Below are positions 11,193 to 22,980 of a stretch of DNA of 64,000 bases, piece by piece. The translations under genes and the position numbers were made by a program. Where the stretch lies: contig JACCLO010000014.1 in assembly GCA_029448655.1 (NCBI GenBank), forward strand, positions 806,001-870,000, given 5' to 3'. The notes below the pieces were generated by a model. That model saw nothing but the letters and a program-made list of their open reading frames with translations, ran no database searches and was not told the DNA's origin. How positions within the stretch are numbered: the stretch's first letter is position 1; every line of letters starts with the position of its first letter. The DNA comes from Wolfiporia cocos. Lineage: Eukaryota; Basidiomycota; Agaricomycetes; Polyporales; Phaeolaceae.

Positions 11193-14100
11193 ATGGCACA
11201 GCGCAGGCTGAAGAACATCCTACGCGAGCTTGACACTCCGCCACAGACTGTAGGCACTCTGAAACTCGGAGGCATCTCGTACGACGTCCAGGCTGCTTCG
11301 ACGCCTCTGCGCCTTCCCCATTCGGACGATGTGCTGCTCGATACGAACGAACATTTCAACCTAGATAACCTGCACTTCTTGCTGCAGAAATTCCTCCTGG
11401 GGCAGGACATATTCCTGCTGTCCCAGCCTGGCCCATATGCTCGCCGCCTTGCCTTGACATTCTGCAGGTAAGCAGTACATCGAGTGCATAGTTACATTGG
11501 CAAACTGCCGAGACAGCCTGATCAACTCGGAATACGAGTATATCGCTCTGCACCGGGATGTCGGCGAGACAGAGCTCAAACAAGGAAGAGAGATCAGGGC
11601 AGGAGGTAACTTGGTCTACGTAGACAGTGCAGCTGTAAGAGCGGTCAAGCATGGTCGAATCCTCATCATAGAAGGGATAGAGAAGGCGGAGCGCGGAATA
11701 ATGCCCGTAGGTGGTCTATGGCAATCCCCATAATCGTCTTTATCATGACTAACTAGGTCCTCAACAACTTGCTCGAGAATCGCGAAATGTGAGCTAGCGT
11801 AAACCCTCCATGACCCGTGTGCTCAGCTAGTATCTTCATCCCAAGAAATCTCGATGACGGAACGCATATCGTACATCCACATAGATACTCGCTGCTAGAG
11901 ACGACAAGCAGCGATGCAGTCGCCGGCAAGGTATTCATCCCCGCTCACCAGAACTTCCGGATCATCGCCATCGCCGCCCCCGTACCGCCCTACCCCGGCT
12001 ACCCGCTCGACCCGCCCTTCCGCAGCCGCTTCCAAGCGCGCTTCGTCGACCCCGCTGGCGCGCTCCTCGCCCTTGGCGCCCCGGCGCGCAACCGCGCCTC
12101 GCGCAACAGCCTCCTCGACGCGCTACGCACCGTCATCCTCGCAACGCAGTACGCAAGCGAGTCGCGCCACGCGCTCGACGCCGCCGCGCGCTCCGCCCTC
12201 CCGGCGTTCCCGCAGACTGCGCTCGCGAAGCTGCAGCGCCTGCTGTCCGTGTTCTCCCCGCCGCGCGCGCTCACGCCCGACCTGCTCGCGCGCCTCGTGC
12301 TCGCGCTCCACCCCGCGCTCGCACATGCGCCGCTCGTGGCGTGGGCACTGCTCGGGCAGCGGCTCGAGGAGGCAGGCGCAGGCCCGCTCGGGAGCCCCGC
12401 GCTCGATGGGGACGCTGATGGGGATGCGCGCGGGCTGCTTGGATACCGCGTGCTGTGCGTCGAGCGCGCCGGCGAGCGGACGGCGCGCCTTACGTTCGAA
12501 CGCGCAGATGGCAGCGCTCCGGTCGTGGTCGACGCTCCCGCGGGGCCGCGCCCGCTCGTGCCGTTCCCGCTCTCCGCGCAGGCGCAGGAGGAGATGGGCG
12601 TTGTCGCGACGGACAGGTTCGTAGGCCTGCTGACGGCGCTGCTGCAGGCGCACGCGCTCGGGTATGACGTGCTCTACGTCCCGCCCGCACTGCCGGCGAC
12701 GGCGTCGTGCTCGACGACGCTGCTCGTGCGTGCATTTGGCGCGGTGCTCGGGTACGAGACGGAGGACTACCACATGTACAAAGAACTCGGTGGCAGAGAG
12801 CTGATTATGCGGCGCCGGATCGAGGATGGGGGCGCAACGACGTGGGAGCCTAGGTGAGGACTTGGAGAGAACGTGAAAGCATGCACTGAATCGAGAAATT
12901 GGCTCAGTCCGCTGGTAGAAGCTATCTGGGCTGGCAGGCTCGTTCATCTGGCGGGTATCGACGCCATCGGTCCAACGGCGGGGTCGTTAGCACGGCTGAC
13001 CCAAGACAGGGAAGTTGAGCTATGGGAGAGCAAGCGTATCGTTCGTCAGGCCACCGCTGAGGAGGTCCGTTCCATCCAACCTTCCATCGTCTCATGCAGC
13101 GCTGAGCGACATTCAGCGATCAACAGGGGAACTCTCAGTCGCTCACCCTTCTTTCCGCATTATCAGCACGGCCTCAAAGTCGCTCCCGCTCAAAGACTGG
13201 CTTTCAGACGAACAGGCCAACATGTTCTTCCCGATCGTCGCACAGCCCATGGCGTGGGAGGAGGAGTCGATGATCCTCCTGCGCACGGGCTGTTCCCCGG
13301 CGGTTGTCGAGAAGCTGCTCGCGTTCGCAGAGCGGTACCGCGCGGGCATGACGGCGGACTCGTCGCAGAAGAACCGCAGGCTCGGGACGCGGTCCCTGGT
13401 CAGGATCGCGCGGCGCGTGGCCAGGTTCCCGGGCGACGACGACCTCCGCGCCCTCATAAGCCGCTCGATCCTCGCCGACTTCTTGCCTCCCACGGAGAGC
13501 ATGAACCTGGAGGAGCTGTTTGCCGATGCAGGGATTATGAAGCGCACGCCTGCGGTGCGTGTGCCCGTTTTATCGACGTGGGCGGGCCTGACGATCGTCT
13601 GCAGTTCAACCCACCGCCGGTCGTGCAGCCAGAAGGCATCCTCTTTCCTGCACCGAGTGGTCCTCAGGTAGAGAGTATGGGGGCGACGTTCATACCTGCG
13701 TTCGACCGGACACAGGACCCAGAAGGGGTTTCCTCGCACGTACCGCACATGGATCACTTCTACGACAATAGCTTGCAGACTGGCCTGATGCGTGATTTAG
13801 CAGTTGATTTGGAGATATTGGGTGAACATCTTGTTTTGCTCGGTAATCAGGTGCGATCGCTGGGAATATGAGAATTTCATGTGCTAACGTGCTGTAGGGA
13901 GTGGGCAAGAACAAAATAGTTGATCGGTGCGTGCGTTCTATCCCGTCGGTAGAGATGCGCTGAGCCGCGTGTCGACAGGTTATGCCAGGTGAACCTCAAG
14001 CGTAATTACTACGTAAGGTGGAGCGGAGACTAACGGCCGCCTGCAGATCTTACGACGCCCTCGCGAGTACATCCAGCTTCACCGGGACACGACCGTCAAC

Positions 14101-16641
14101 CAGTTGATGTTCCAGACTATCCTTGAAAACGGGGTGATCAAATATACCGACTCGCCGTTGTTACGAGCAATCGCGTTGGGTCGTGTCATTGTCGTGGACG
14201 AAGCCGACAAGGCTGCGGAGCACGTCGTAGCCATATTCCGGAGTCTGGCGGGACAGGGCCAGCTGAGTCTGGCGGATGGCCGCAGAGTGCGCCGCCGGTG
14301 GGAGCGGGACGGGGACATCGTGGTCCATCCCAATTTCAGGCTCATTCTACTGGCCAATCGACCGGGATATCGTGAGTGCCTCTGAATCTAAGAATCTATC
14401 TTAGGACTCATCCACGCATACGCCAAGCCTTCTTGGGTAACCATTTCCTCCAGGTCCTGGGCGACAGCTTTAGCTGCCATGCCGTGACAAATCCTGATAT
14501 GAGTAGCGAAAGGAAACTCTTGTCCCAGCTTGCTCCAGACATGAACGAAGACACCATCTTGCGTCTAGTAGCTTCTTTCCAGGATTTGCGCAAGGCATAT
14601 GACAGTGGCGCTTTGACATATCCATATTCTCTACGAGGTCGGTGCATGGCACTTGACTGCCCTATGACCGCATGATGACGAATTCAGGAAACCACAGAAC
14701 TCATCAACATCGTACGCCATATGCAAACTTATCAGACGGATTCATTAGAGACGACTCTTCGCAACGTCTTCGATTTTGATATATACAAGCCGGATACGAT
14801 CGAGAAGTTGAACGAGATCCTGGACCATCATGGGTGTGTGGCAATCTCGATTGCGACAAGCATCTAAAGCCAACGATCCATCTCAGACTTGCTGTGAAGC
14901 GCCTTGGACTAGATGCCGCACGGGATGGCTCTGACAAGAAAGTCTTGGAACTGCAGTTCGAGCCAGAAGGTGACACCGACCTGAACGGTCCGAAGTTCGG
15001 GAAGGACGACCCGCAGAACAAGGCTCACTCCGGGGGGAACACGTTTGCGGGTGGTGTAAGGTGTTCGCCATGACAGTTTCCGGATGAACTGATTGAGCTG
15101 CAGACTGGCGGACGAGACACTGCGGGTATGGGGGGTCGTGGCGGATACATGCGCCTCTTCAAGGGACATGACATCAATCAGGCAGGTACACTGCAACAGC
15201 TGTATACAGTTCCTACTCCAACTCCTGCAGGTTTCGGCAACACTCAAAGATGACGTTCCAGAGCACATCAAGGAGCAGGCACGAGAGATGGCTCGACAGG
15301 AGCTTGCCCGGCGTTTGGAAGAACTCGATATGAGTCCTGGGGAGGCGAAGGGATACGGGGCTCTGCTGACCGCTGTGCAGGCACATATCGTACAGCTGCA
15401 TGATTTACTCGAAAGTGCGTACGCAATGTTGATCTCATATCGCTATCTGTTAATGCTCTGTAGATCTCGCCGCCAAGGAAGAAGAGCGCATTTGGATCAA
15501 ACGTCAGACAGATGGAGAGCTCGACGATAGTCGCCTTACAGAGGGCTTGACCGGCGAGACCACTGTCTACAAACGACGCGGAATGGCAAAACCGGAGCTG
15601 GGACGCCCGCAGATAAAGTAAGTAATGAAGGTATAGTCGGTATATGACCAGTTTACCACGTATTGTGCGATTAGGCCAAAGCGTGTCCGATTTGTCTTCG
15701 ATATCAGTGGCTCCATGTAGGTGTGACTCATATGTTATCGGGTACAAAAAGTCAGCAACTAGCTATTAGGTACCGGTTTCAATACGATGGTCGCCTGCAG
15801 AGAAGTATGGAGACCGGTGAGGTTGTATTTTCTTGAAAACTGACATCCCAAGCTCTAACTCTCTGTCCCCGCTAGCGGTAATGCTGATGGAAACGTTCAA
15901 TCGATTGACACGGAAGGACAAATATGTGTGGGATGTACGTCCAGATACACATGCCTCATGCCGCTTATTCTGAGAATCTAAATACCAGATCTACGGCCAT
16001 GTTAGTGATATAGTACACAGATCCTGATGCAATCATGCTGACCAGCATTCCAGTCTGGCGACTCCCCCGAGATTCCTCTCGTAGCAACAGACAAACTGCC
16101 AATCGAACTTAGAGATCGCTGGAAGGTGGTTGAGAAAATGGAGCTCGTATCGCAATATGCGTTTGCTGGTGACTATACTGGTATGCAGTGAAGACAACCT
16201 ATCTATTGCAAACGAGTGCAGTAGCTAACACAGCATAGTGGAGGCCATCGAAAAGGCTGTCAGTGAAATCGTCAAGTTCGATGCAGGTGAGTGCGATCTG
16301 AGCGATTTGAGCAATCTGTCAATCGAAGTCAATATTCTTTCGTAGATGATTGGTTTGTTATTACCATCACCGATGCCAACTTCAGTCGCTACGGCATAAC
16401 AGCAGAGGAACTACATCGGGTCATGACTCGGCAGCCCAAAGTCAATACTGCCCTTATCTGCATCGGAGAAGGGGCAGAAGTAGCTTGGTAGGTGTCAGCG
16501 TCTGGCATCGCGGAACTTGATTTTCACCTGCGGGATTCCAGGGTACCACAGAAGCTGCAGGGTCGTGGTTTCCGCGTGGCTAACACGGCCGACATTCCGG
16601 CTGTCTTACGGAGTATCCTTTCAACCATGGTGGACCGATAA
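11193..16641 (+). CDS. VWA8: VWA8-type protein: dynein-related AAA domains plus C-terminal von Willebrand A domain
   Basis: The spliced model is 1,389 aa in 25 exons: 11193-11467, 11517-11706, 11757-11788, 11846-12853, 12908-13064, 13117-13554, 13605-13667, 13716-13850, 13898-13926, 13979-13988, 14047-14371, 14428-14637, 14698-14833, 14887-15055, 15104-15181, 15231-15414, 15464-15617, 15675-15716, 15770-15816, 15876-15934, 15989-16000, 16054-16180, 16239-16286, 16346-16487 and 16542-16641. A first, P-loop-degenerate AAA region (QPGPYARRLAL, about residue 78; PVLNNLLENRE) is followed by a second with an intact Walker A (GNQGVGKNK, about 763) and Walker B (VVDEADKA, about 828). The C-terminal vWA domain has the MIDAS motif DISGSM (about 1206) and TDAN. 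Animal VWA8 is a mitochondrial ATPase-like protein of about 1,900 aa; the fungal form is shorter. No obvious presequence beyond a basic N-terminus (MAQRRLKNILREL). Confidence 0.93.
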
Positions 16642-17700
16642 CTCCCTCTCGTACTAATTGCTATCGCAGAGGCAGTAATAGGAGCTAGATCACTTTATCA
16701 GCCTGCATATTGGCATTATATGAGCGGCTTCGCTGCTCCTATGCGCAATGTTTACTGAGCTAGGTCTTATATATGTGGCTTATGATACAAGTGAGCTAAG
16801 ATGCACCAGAGTTGTCTGGAACTCGCCGCGTCTCCTGGTTTATACACCGCTTGCGACGGATGTGCGCGCGATCGAGATCGGTCTGATTGTGGCATGGGAT
16901 AAGCGCCTGCTCCTCAGCCCTGCGTCGAACTTCGCCGCCGAGACCAGCCCGTCTACGCGATGACCTGCGCGATGGCCCAAAATAATATCACCTGCTTTTT
17001 ACTGTGACCTCATGGGCTGCACCCTGCGCCGATCGTCTGGGACTTTGCTTGATGCCTGTCGTCCGAACGCTCGGTACGTGCAATAATGCTGCTGCCGCCT
17101 TGAATGGTACGGAAAGGCTCACACAAGTTCTGTCATTTTTTTGAGGAAGGATTATGTGTGTCCCTTCTACTCCACAATATCTATTAGGTGAGCTCTCTTT
17201 CATGACCAATGCAAGTATGCTCCCAGGGTATGATGTGAACATGCTGGACAAGACAGCATAGAGAGCAGAGGATTATGTAGTGTGCTGCAGACTGGTTAGG
17301 ATCTGCGCAGATGCGATAGACATTTTTGCGAGGCTTCAGAGGCTATGCAGCAGACACTGCTTCCGAAGAAAGTTCGCACACAAATAGCGAAAGACACATA
17401 TAGACCTCTCGTAGCATATCCTCGGACAGATCGTATCTGGATAAATTGGGAAATTCCGAAAGTGCAGATCAAAGGGGTAGATGATGGACTGGTGTCTTTC
17501 GTTCCGTGACTATGCGAACTCGTAATTTCGGCATATAGAGCATCATGCATCTCCCTGCATATTCCGCAGATTTGAACAGTATTATTTTTTGGTGCACGTG
17601 CATTGCTCGTAGCTGACGATACCGGCCTTCGTTTGTCATAGGCTAATAAGCAGTAGGCCGATAAAAGAAACCCCATGCTGCGCAACGAATTTGAAACCCG
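16642..17700. other. Gap after VWA8, no gene seen
   Basis: About 1 kb between the VWA8 stop and the first F-box fragment. Short frames only, none with recognisable protein sequence. I see no tRNA or terminal repeats. Confidence 0.4.
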
Positions 17701-17709
17701 TACATATCT

Positions 17710-18330
17710 ATGGCTATGCAATCCTATCAGCTCGGACGTTGCTCCGATCGTATAGAGCGAGATTTCGTTGCATCTGATGCCGACATCTCGGCGTCCACGC
17801 CTTGCACACAATTGCGCAATTTCTGAGGTTTGGAGTTCCATCCCATAACCAGTCAATAATTTGCTCACATACTCCCGTGGGGAGCTGTAGCGGCCGTTTC
17901 GATGACGGGTCCCCCTCCCTCAGTTCTGGGGCGCCTGGGACTCGTCCAATGTATCTCCACCCGAGCCCTTTGTATGTGTACGGTTCTTCAGTATTTCGCT
18001 CCTCTAATTGGTGTGGGCATCACTCACCTTGGACTTACTGCGCTTCTCCGTTCCTCTCCAGCACTCCGTTCCTGTCCTCTTTTGTTACATTGCTTGTCGA
18101 CGCAGACTTATCCCGCGTGTCATGTTCCGCGTCGTGAGCGTTTGGCACTGCCTTGCGTAGAGCTGAGGATGGATTATTCGGAAAGTCTTGCGCTTCCGCC
18201 TAGCCCTCTATTACGTCCAGCCCATCCACCCGGCTGGGATTCTCCTCCGCATTCGTCAACGCGGTGGCATCATGGGTGCATCGCGTTGCGATGTTTGTTA
18301 GAGCCATCAGCTGTGCAACTCAACGTGCTC
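17710..18330 (-). pseudogene. 5' half of an F-box gene (copy 1a), truncated
   Basis: On the minus strand the sequence aligns with exon 1, the intron and the start of exon 2 of the intact F-box copies at 25.2 and 45.0 kb. The F-box reads LQLPTGVCEQIIDWLWDG, then NCAIVCKAWTPRCRHQMQRN, and runs into a stop (after RADRIA) near 17724, where homology to the family ends. The LRR-like body is absent on this strand, while the matching body lies on the plus strand from 18690 (copy 1b). This looks like an inversion or recombination that separated the two halves of one gene. Not expected to be functional. Confidence 0.75.
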
Positions 18331-18689
18331 GCAATGTTGGGACAATGAGAGCGAGGGTAGTGGGATTAAATAGTTTCGATTAGTCTGCACAACGATCCGT
18401 ATACGGTATACCAGTACACGCTTATGCGAGGCTAGCGCGGACAAAGCCGCATCTTCTTCTGTTGGAACATGGGTTTGCCGAGGACGAGCTTGCGCGTGCC
18501 TGGTCGTTGCACGTACATGTCGCCGGGAGCCGGAGATCGTATAGTCGGAGATCGTACGAGGGCGAAACGGTATATAATTGCTCGATTTTCTGTACCGTAC
18601 CTCACGCGATTGCCCTACGGGCATCGTCACGCCTGTGGACAAACGCGCTTGTCGAACCGATGTTTTGATTGCTCTGACATCTTCAGCAA

Positions 18690-19848
18690 GCAAAATCAGT
18701 GGCCTTGGTCGGTTCAAGAAAGAAAGACGGGCGGGTGCCAATCCCGCATCTGGGAACCTTCGCCATGATGAGCGTCGAGAGGCTGCCACTCCTGTGGCGC
18801 ATTGACATCTTCAAGGCTATCTGGGGGCTGAGCGACTTCCACCCGCTCGTCTTTGTTCACCTCTCCGGGTTTTCCTCCGTCACCACGCTCCGGGTGTACG
18901 AGGTCACATTCCCGACGGTGCGCATATTTAGGCGTCTTGTCTGCGCACTCCCGAGCCTCGTACGCCTTGCTTGCTACAATGTGTTATTCACAAGCACAGC
19001 TCCCTGCTCGAGTGTCGCAACCACTCTCTATCCACCTTCCACGCAGCTGATCGAGCTGGTGATCTGGTCCAACAACGGGACATCCTCCACTGTTCTTGCG
19101 AACAAGTTAGTATTGGAGAATTTATGCGCCGGTGGGGTAGTCAGCAGCCTGCAAAGGCTTAACTTTGTTGCCTGTGCATCTGAAGACAGCAAGTATCTTG
19201 ATGATTACAAAGAGCCACTATCTGCACTTATGAAGCAAAGTGGACGGTCGCTGTTCGAAATGAGTCTCTACCTTGTCTTAGATCCAGGAAAGGTTCTCCA
19301 GGCAAGTGCATTTTCTGATACAGTAGGTAAGCTCCTGGAGTTTAGTGTGTACGTACACAGCTGAAATTTAGCTGAATAGCACAGGTTTTTGATTTTTCCC
19401 GCTGTGTTGCATTAGGATCCATGAACGTGAAGGTTTATAACCTCGGAAGCATTGGATACCCCGTATTCTTGCTTCTATACCGCCAGAACTTGCGCGACGT
19501 TTCCATCGTCTTGGACAGGCCTAAATATGATGAGAACGGCTTGCAAGAGACTGCGTCCGCTCTCGAGAAACACATGTTTTCTCAACTCGATCAGCTACTC
19601 TCCTATAAAGACTACGAGAAGCTCAATAATGTCAACTTCGTGTTTTCAGCCTGGCCAGGTCAAGCTATCCCAAGTGCAGCTCAGTAGGCATCTCTGTCCG
19701 AGACCACGCTACCGGAACTGCGTGAACAAGGGGTTCTACGGTGAGTAAGCACCATTTTGATGAACTTTCCTTCTTATTATCATAAACTATGCACCTCAGG
19801 ACCCGTGTGGATGTTTATCTAAGCCTCTTCAGTGAGGATTATCTATGA
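18690..19848 (+). pseudogene. 3' half of an F-box gene (copy 1b), with nonsense codon
   Basis: Exons 18690-19326, 19416-19740 and 19800-19848 match the C-terminal body of the intact F-box copies, including intron positions and phases. Recognisable stretches are VPIPHLGTFAMMSVERLPLL, DFHPLVFVHLSGFSSVTTLR, RRLVCALPSLVRLACYNVLF and QLDQLLSYKDYEKLNNVNF. It lacks the F-box. A TAG at 19685-19687 replaces the tryptophan codon (TGG) found in the intact copies, 18 codons before the exon-3 donor. The last exon still ends in the family's short tail (RVDVYLSLF...). Most likely a pseudogene; a truncated protein is possible. Confidence 0.8.
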
Positions 19849-20133
19849 GCTCATAGAGAGTCCCACCAGTCACATCTCCGCTGGTTTAGATGTATGTCCG
19901 CCATGATATGATCCTTCTATTCCTTCAATAATAACGCAAAACACATTCAGCATTATCTGATATGTTCAAACTTGTTTGTCCCGCACACATTTCTTGCAAT
20001 GTGCAATGTTTCTCGCATCGGTGCTCTATCACACTGGCAATGGCACTATACAGCAAATTGTGGGGCGTGTCTTCCCTCTTTCTCCGTTGTTGTCCTTCAT
20101 AAGCTTGCTCTGCTGCGCATAATCGCACCAAGT

Positions 20134-20352
20134 AGTAGAGTTTCAGTCAATTATCTTAATCTGCCAACTGCCCTTCGCTTAAGAAATCGCAGTTGCGAGC
20201 TAGGTTTGCACGCAGATTAATCTGCTAACTGCGGCAGATTAATCTACTGTGACAATAAAATGGTACATCCCGGATCCGAACCAAGGACCTTAGCACAGAT
20301 CAGAATAAGAGCATCGCAGCATAATTAGCCAACTGAGCCATAGTGACAACAG
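20134..20352 (-). repeat. Foldback element, left arm, tRNA-like
   Basis: About 215-bp arm inverted relative to 20637-20848, at over 90% identity by eye. Read on the minus strand it carries tRNA-like internal promoter elements: an A-box (TGGCTCAGTTGGCTAAT) and a B-box (GGTTCGGATCC), then GGGATGTACCA and a palindromic CAGATTAATCTG pair. The acceptor stem does not pair, so it is tRNA-derived rather than a tRNA gene. Confidence 0.75.
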
Positions 20353-20636
20353 TTACCCTTGACCAATCAAAATATATATAACGCAAATTTTACACACAAT
20401 TTCGCAAATCATCAAGGCAACTAACTGCTCCAACAAGCATACAGAAATCAATGATAGTGGTAGCTTGATTTACCATGCTTGACCTGGAGCAACTCACCAT
20501 GGGAAAGCTGAATACACTGGAATCACAGGTCTTTAGAGGCAGATTCATTTGTATTTGTGTTATGGAAGATGTTAAACTGCAAAAATGAAGTTTACAAAAT
20601 ACTCTATATATTGCTTAAAATGGGGCACACACTAGT

Positions 20637-20848
20637 TGCACTGTAGCTCAGTTGGCTAATGTATGCTGCGATGCTGTTATTCCCCTCTGCGCTAAGGTCC
20701 TTGGTTCGAATCCGGGATGTACCATTTTATTGTCACAGTAGATTAATCTGCCGCAGTTAGCAGATTAATCTGCGTACAAACCTAGCTCACAACTGTGATT
20801 TCTTAAGCGAAGGGCAGTTGGCAGATTAAGATAATTGACTGAAGTCCC
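20637..20848 (+). repeat. Foldback element, right arm, tRNA-like
   Basis: Partner of the arm at 20134-20352. A-box TAGCTCAGTTGGCTAATG, B-box GGTTCGAATCC, then CGGGATGTACCA and the CAGATTAATCTG palindromes, ending TAATTGACTGAA. The arms enclose a 284-bp AT-rich loop (20353-20636). I could not define a clear target-site duplication. It resembles a tRNA-derived SINE present as an inverted pair, or a MITE with tRNA-derived termini. Confidence 0.75.
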
Positions 20849-21895
20849 TCCCAAGTACTATCTGTATAGGCATATTAGAATACAACCATCGAAGAGTATC
20901 ACTAACTTTGGAGCATGCGGTTTTACATGGCTGCCCCGAGAATCTCGCTATAGTCTGTCAACGACCACCACAACTACTGTCGCGGTCTAGCAGACTTACT
21001 TCTTCATCATATGCACCAACTCAATTTAATTCTCACGCTTCCCGATCTATGTGCACACATACACCGTCCCCCATATTTCAGCATTCTGCAGTCCCGAGGC
21101 CACTGACCATATCTTCATCATCAGCAAAGTGCAAGACTGTAGGTCTACATAGCTATACCTAGCAGGTCCTGTAACTGTAGCCGGACTGGTATAGTCATGT
21201 ATAACCCCCTTATAGTAGCAGGTCCCCACAATAGCAAGCATCCAAGGGATGCAAGGATGCAGCACCCAGGCCCATGATATTGCAAGGACCATACCTGAGG
21301 CCCTTGCTATCATGAGGACTGGTATTGGCGGACATCACCTGATTGAGAACACTCTGGGTATATGGAAGCTCACATTTATTTGGAAGACACATTGTATTAG
21401 TGTAGTCAGATCTATCACAGAGCAGCATTCAGATACATCAAGCATCAATGTGATGTCCACGCCATGAATCGGTGTGGAGAGTGGGAGGACCCCCCCTACA
21501 TGCACTAGTGCATTGGTTCAGCAGCAGCATGAACGTGGTAGCTGATGAACACTCACATTCAGCCAGGGCACAGGCATGTGTGGTGGAGTGTCTTGCGGAA
21601 TGCTGTGTCGAGGGCAAGGCAGTCCACTGAGGCGGTCGTATGGGATGTCACCACCTGTGTCTGTGCGCGTGGTGGCAATCTCTGCACTGAAATTTGCCAA
21701 GTCCGCCTGTATGTCTAGGTAAACTGCGATGCGCATCACCTATTAGTTCAGTAGCTAATGGGGGGATGGATGCTCACCCATGTGGCTAATGGTGTCTTTA
21801 CCTTCACTGATCTGGTGCATGCCAGCGGTGTTGCCCGCAGTGAGTATGCGCTTTCCGAAGATAAAGTGTGAGTGGAGATTATTAAGACAGTAGGG
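20849..21895. other. Gap with no supported gene
   Basis: About 1 kb between the foldback and the left inverted arm at 21896. Weak minus-strand frames near 21047-21430 and 21518-21739 have no recognised similarity. No tRNA or tandem repeat seen. Confidence 0.3.
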
Positions 21896-22153
21896 TGTTG
21901 GAAGTTGACGTGCTCGGCGCGCGATGGTGCGATCGGAGTCGCGCATCGATCGGAGTCAATACCACGCCAAGGCGGAAATGGCGGGCGCGGCGGGAGTTGT
22001 GGGGCTGATAATCGGGACAGTACGGGCAGATGAGTCACCGTTAGTATAAGAGGGGACGGATTGTACGTACCTACGCTGTGCGTTTGTAACCTATCCAGAC
22101 GAAGTCCCTGAAGTCCGACGAGTGGGCGCCTACCCGTAAATTTCGACACACCA
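21896..22153 (-). repeat. Left inverted arm flanking an F-box fragment
   Basis: About 260 bp whose reverse complement matches 23732-24006 at roughly 85-90% by eye. Shared stretches include GGTTACAAACGCAC, TAGGTACGTACAATCCGTCC, CCCGCCGCGCCCGCCATTT and CGCACCATCGCGCGCCGAGC. F-box homology begins immediately at its inner edge. Confidence 0.8.
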
Positions 22154-22980
22154 CACTCCGGCTGGCCAATGTCACATTCCCGAAGGTGCGCGAGTTTGGG
22201 TGTCTCATCTGCGCACTCCCGAGCCTCGTCCATCTCACCTGCCAAAAGGTGCTCTTCACAAGCTCATCCCCCTGTGCAAGTCTTGCAATCACACACAGTC
22301 CACTGCCCTCTGTGAGGCTGACTGACCTCGTAATCTTCTCTGTCGATGAGACTGCCTCCAATGTTGACGCCAACAGGGCATTAATTGAGCACATATGCGC
22401 TGCGGGAATGGTCGCTGACCTCCAGAGACTTGACTTCTATGCTTGGGCATCCCTTGACAGCAATGGCCTAGATGCTTATAGAGAACCCATTCATGAGCTC
22501 CTTACGCAGTGCAGCCGGTCTCTCCGCTATCTGAAGCTCTCTCCTGATTTACTTCCAGGCAAGGAGCTCAATACAGATGTAATCTCTAACACAATCAGTA
22601 CGTTTACGATGTGACTTCTGTTCGCTGCGTATATTCACACTTGATGTGCACTTGGAACAGCATCTGTGTTTGATCCCACGTTTCATGACAACCTCGAGAC
22701 AATTGCATTGTATGCCTTTAACTTCGAGAAGGTCGGATGTGCCTGGATGGGCCGCGTTCTTGAATCCAACGTATTGAGGAAGTTGTGTGAAGTCCTAATT
22801 GTCATGCACCGGCCCCAGTACAGCAAGAATGCGGAGGAAAACTTGCGAGAGATTATATCCGCTCTCAAGAGGGATGTATGCCCTCAACTCAACAGGCTGT
22901 TCTCCAATAAGAAGCTTCAATGTGTAGGCATTGTGTTCTGGACAGACCCAGTTGAAGCCATACCAGATGCAACCGAGTGA
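22154..22980 (+). pseudogene. F-box family body fragment (copy 2), 5'-truncated, with nonsense codon
   Basis: Exon fragments 22154-22597 and 22661-22980 correspond to the LRR-like body and exon 3 of the intact copies (TFPKVREFGCLICALPSLVH, GRVLESNVLRKLCEVLIVM, KRDVCPQLNRLFSNKK). The F-box and N-terminus are missing. The reading ends in TGA at 22978-22980, the same tryptophan position that is TAG in copy 1b. Downstream, a G homopolymer (about 23022-23035) replaces the family's GAGCGAGGGGTC stretch. Remnants of the final exon follow near 23098-23135. Confidence 0.8.

Noticed and set aside
12123..12947. Long minus-strand frame over the VWA8 large exon
   Set aside because: It is the antisense shadow of a GC-rich coding exon, with Arg/Ala-rich low-complexity translation and no conserved motif.
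20630..20720. Functional tRNA gene in the foldback arm
   Set aside because: A- and B-boxes are present, but the 5' and 3' acceptor strands do not pair and no convincing anticodon arm forms.
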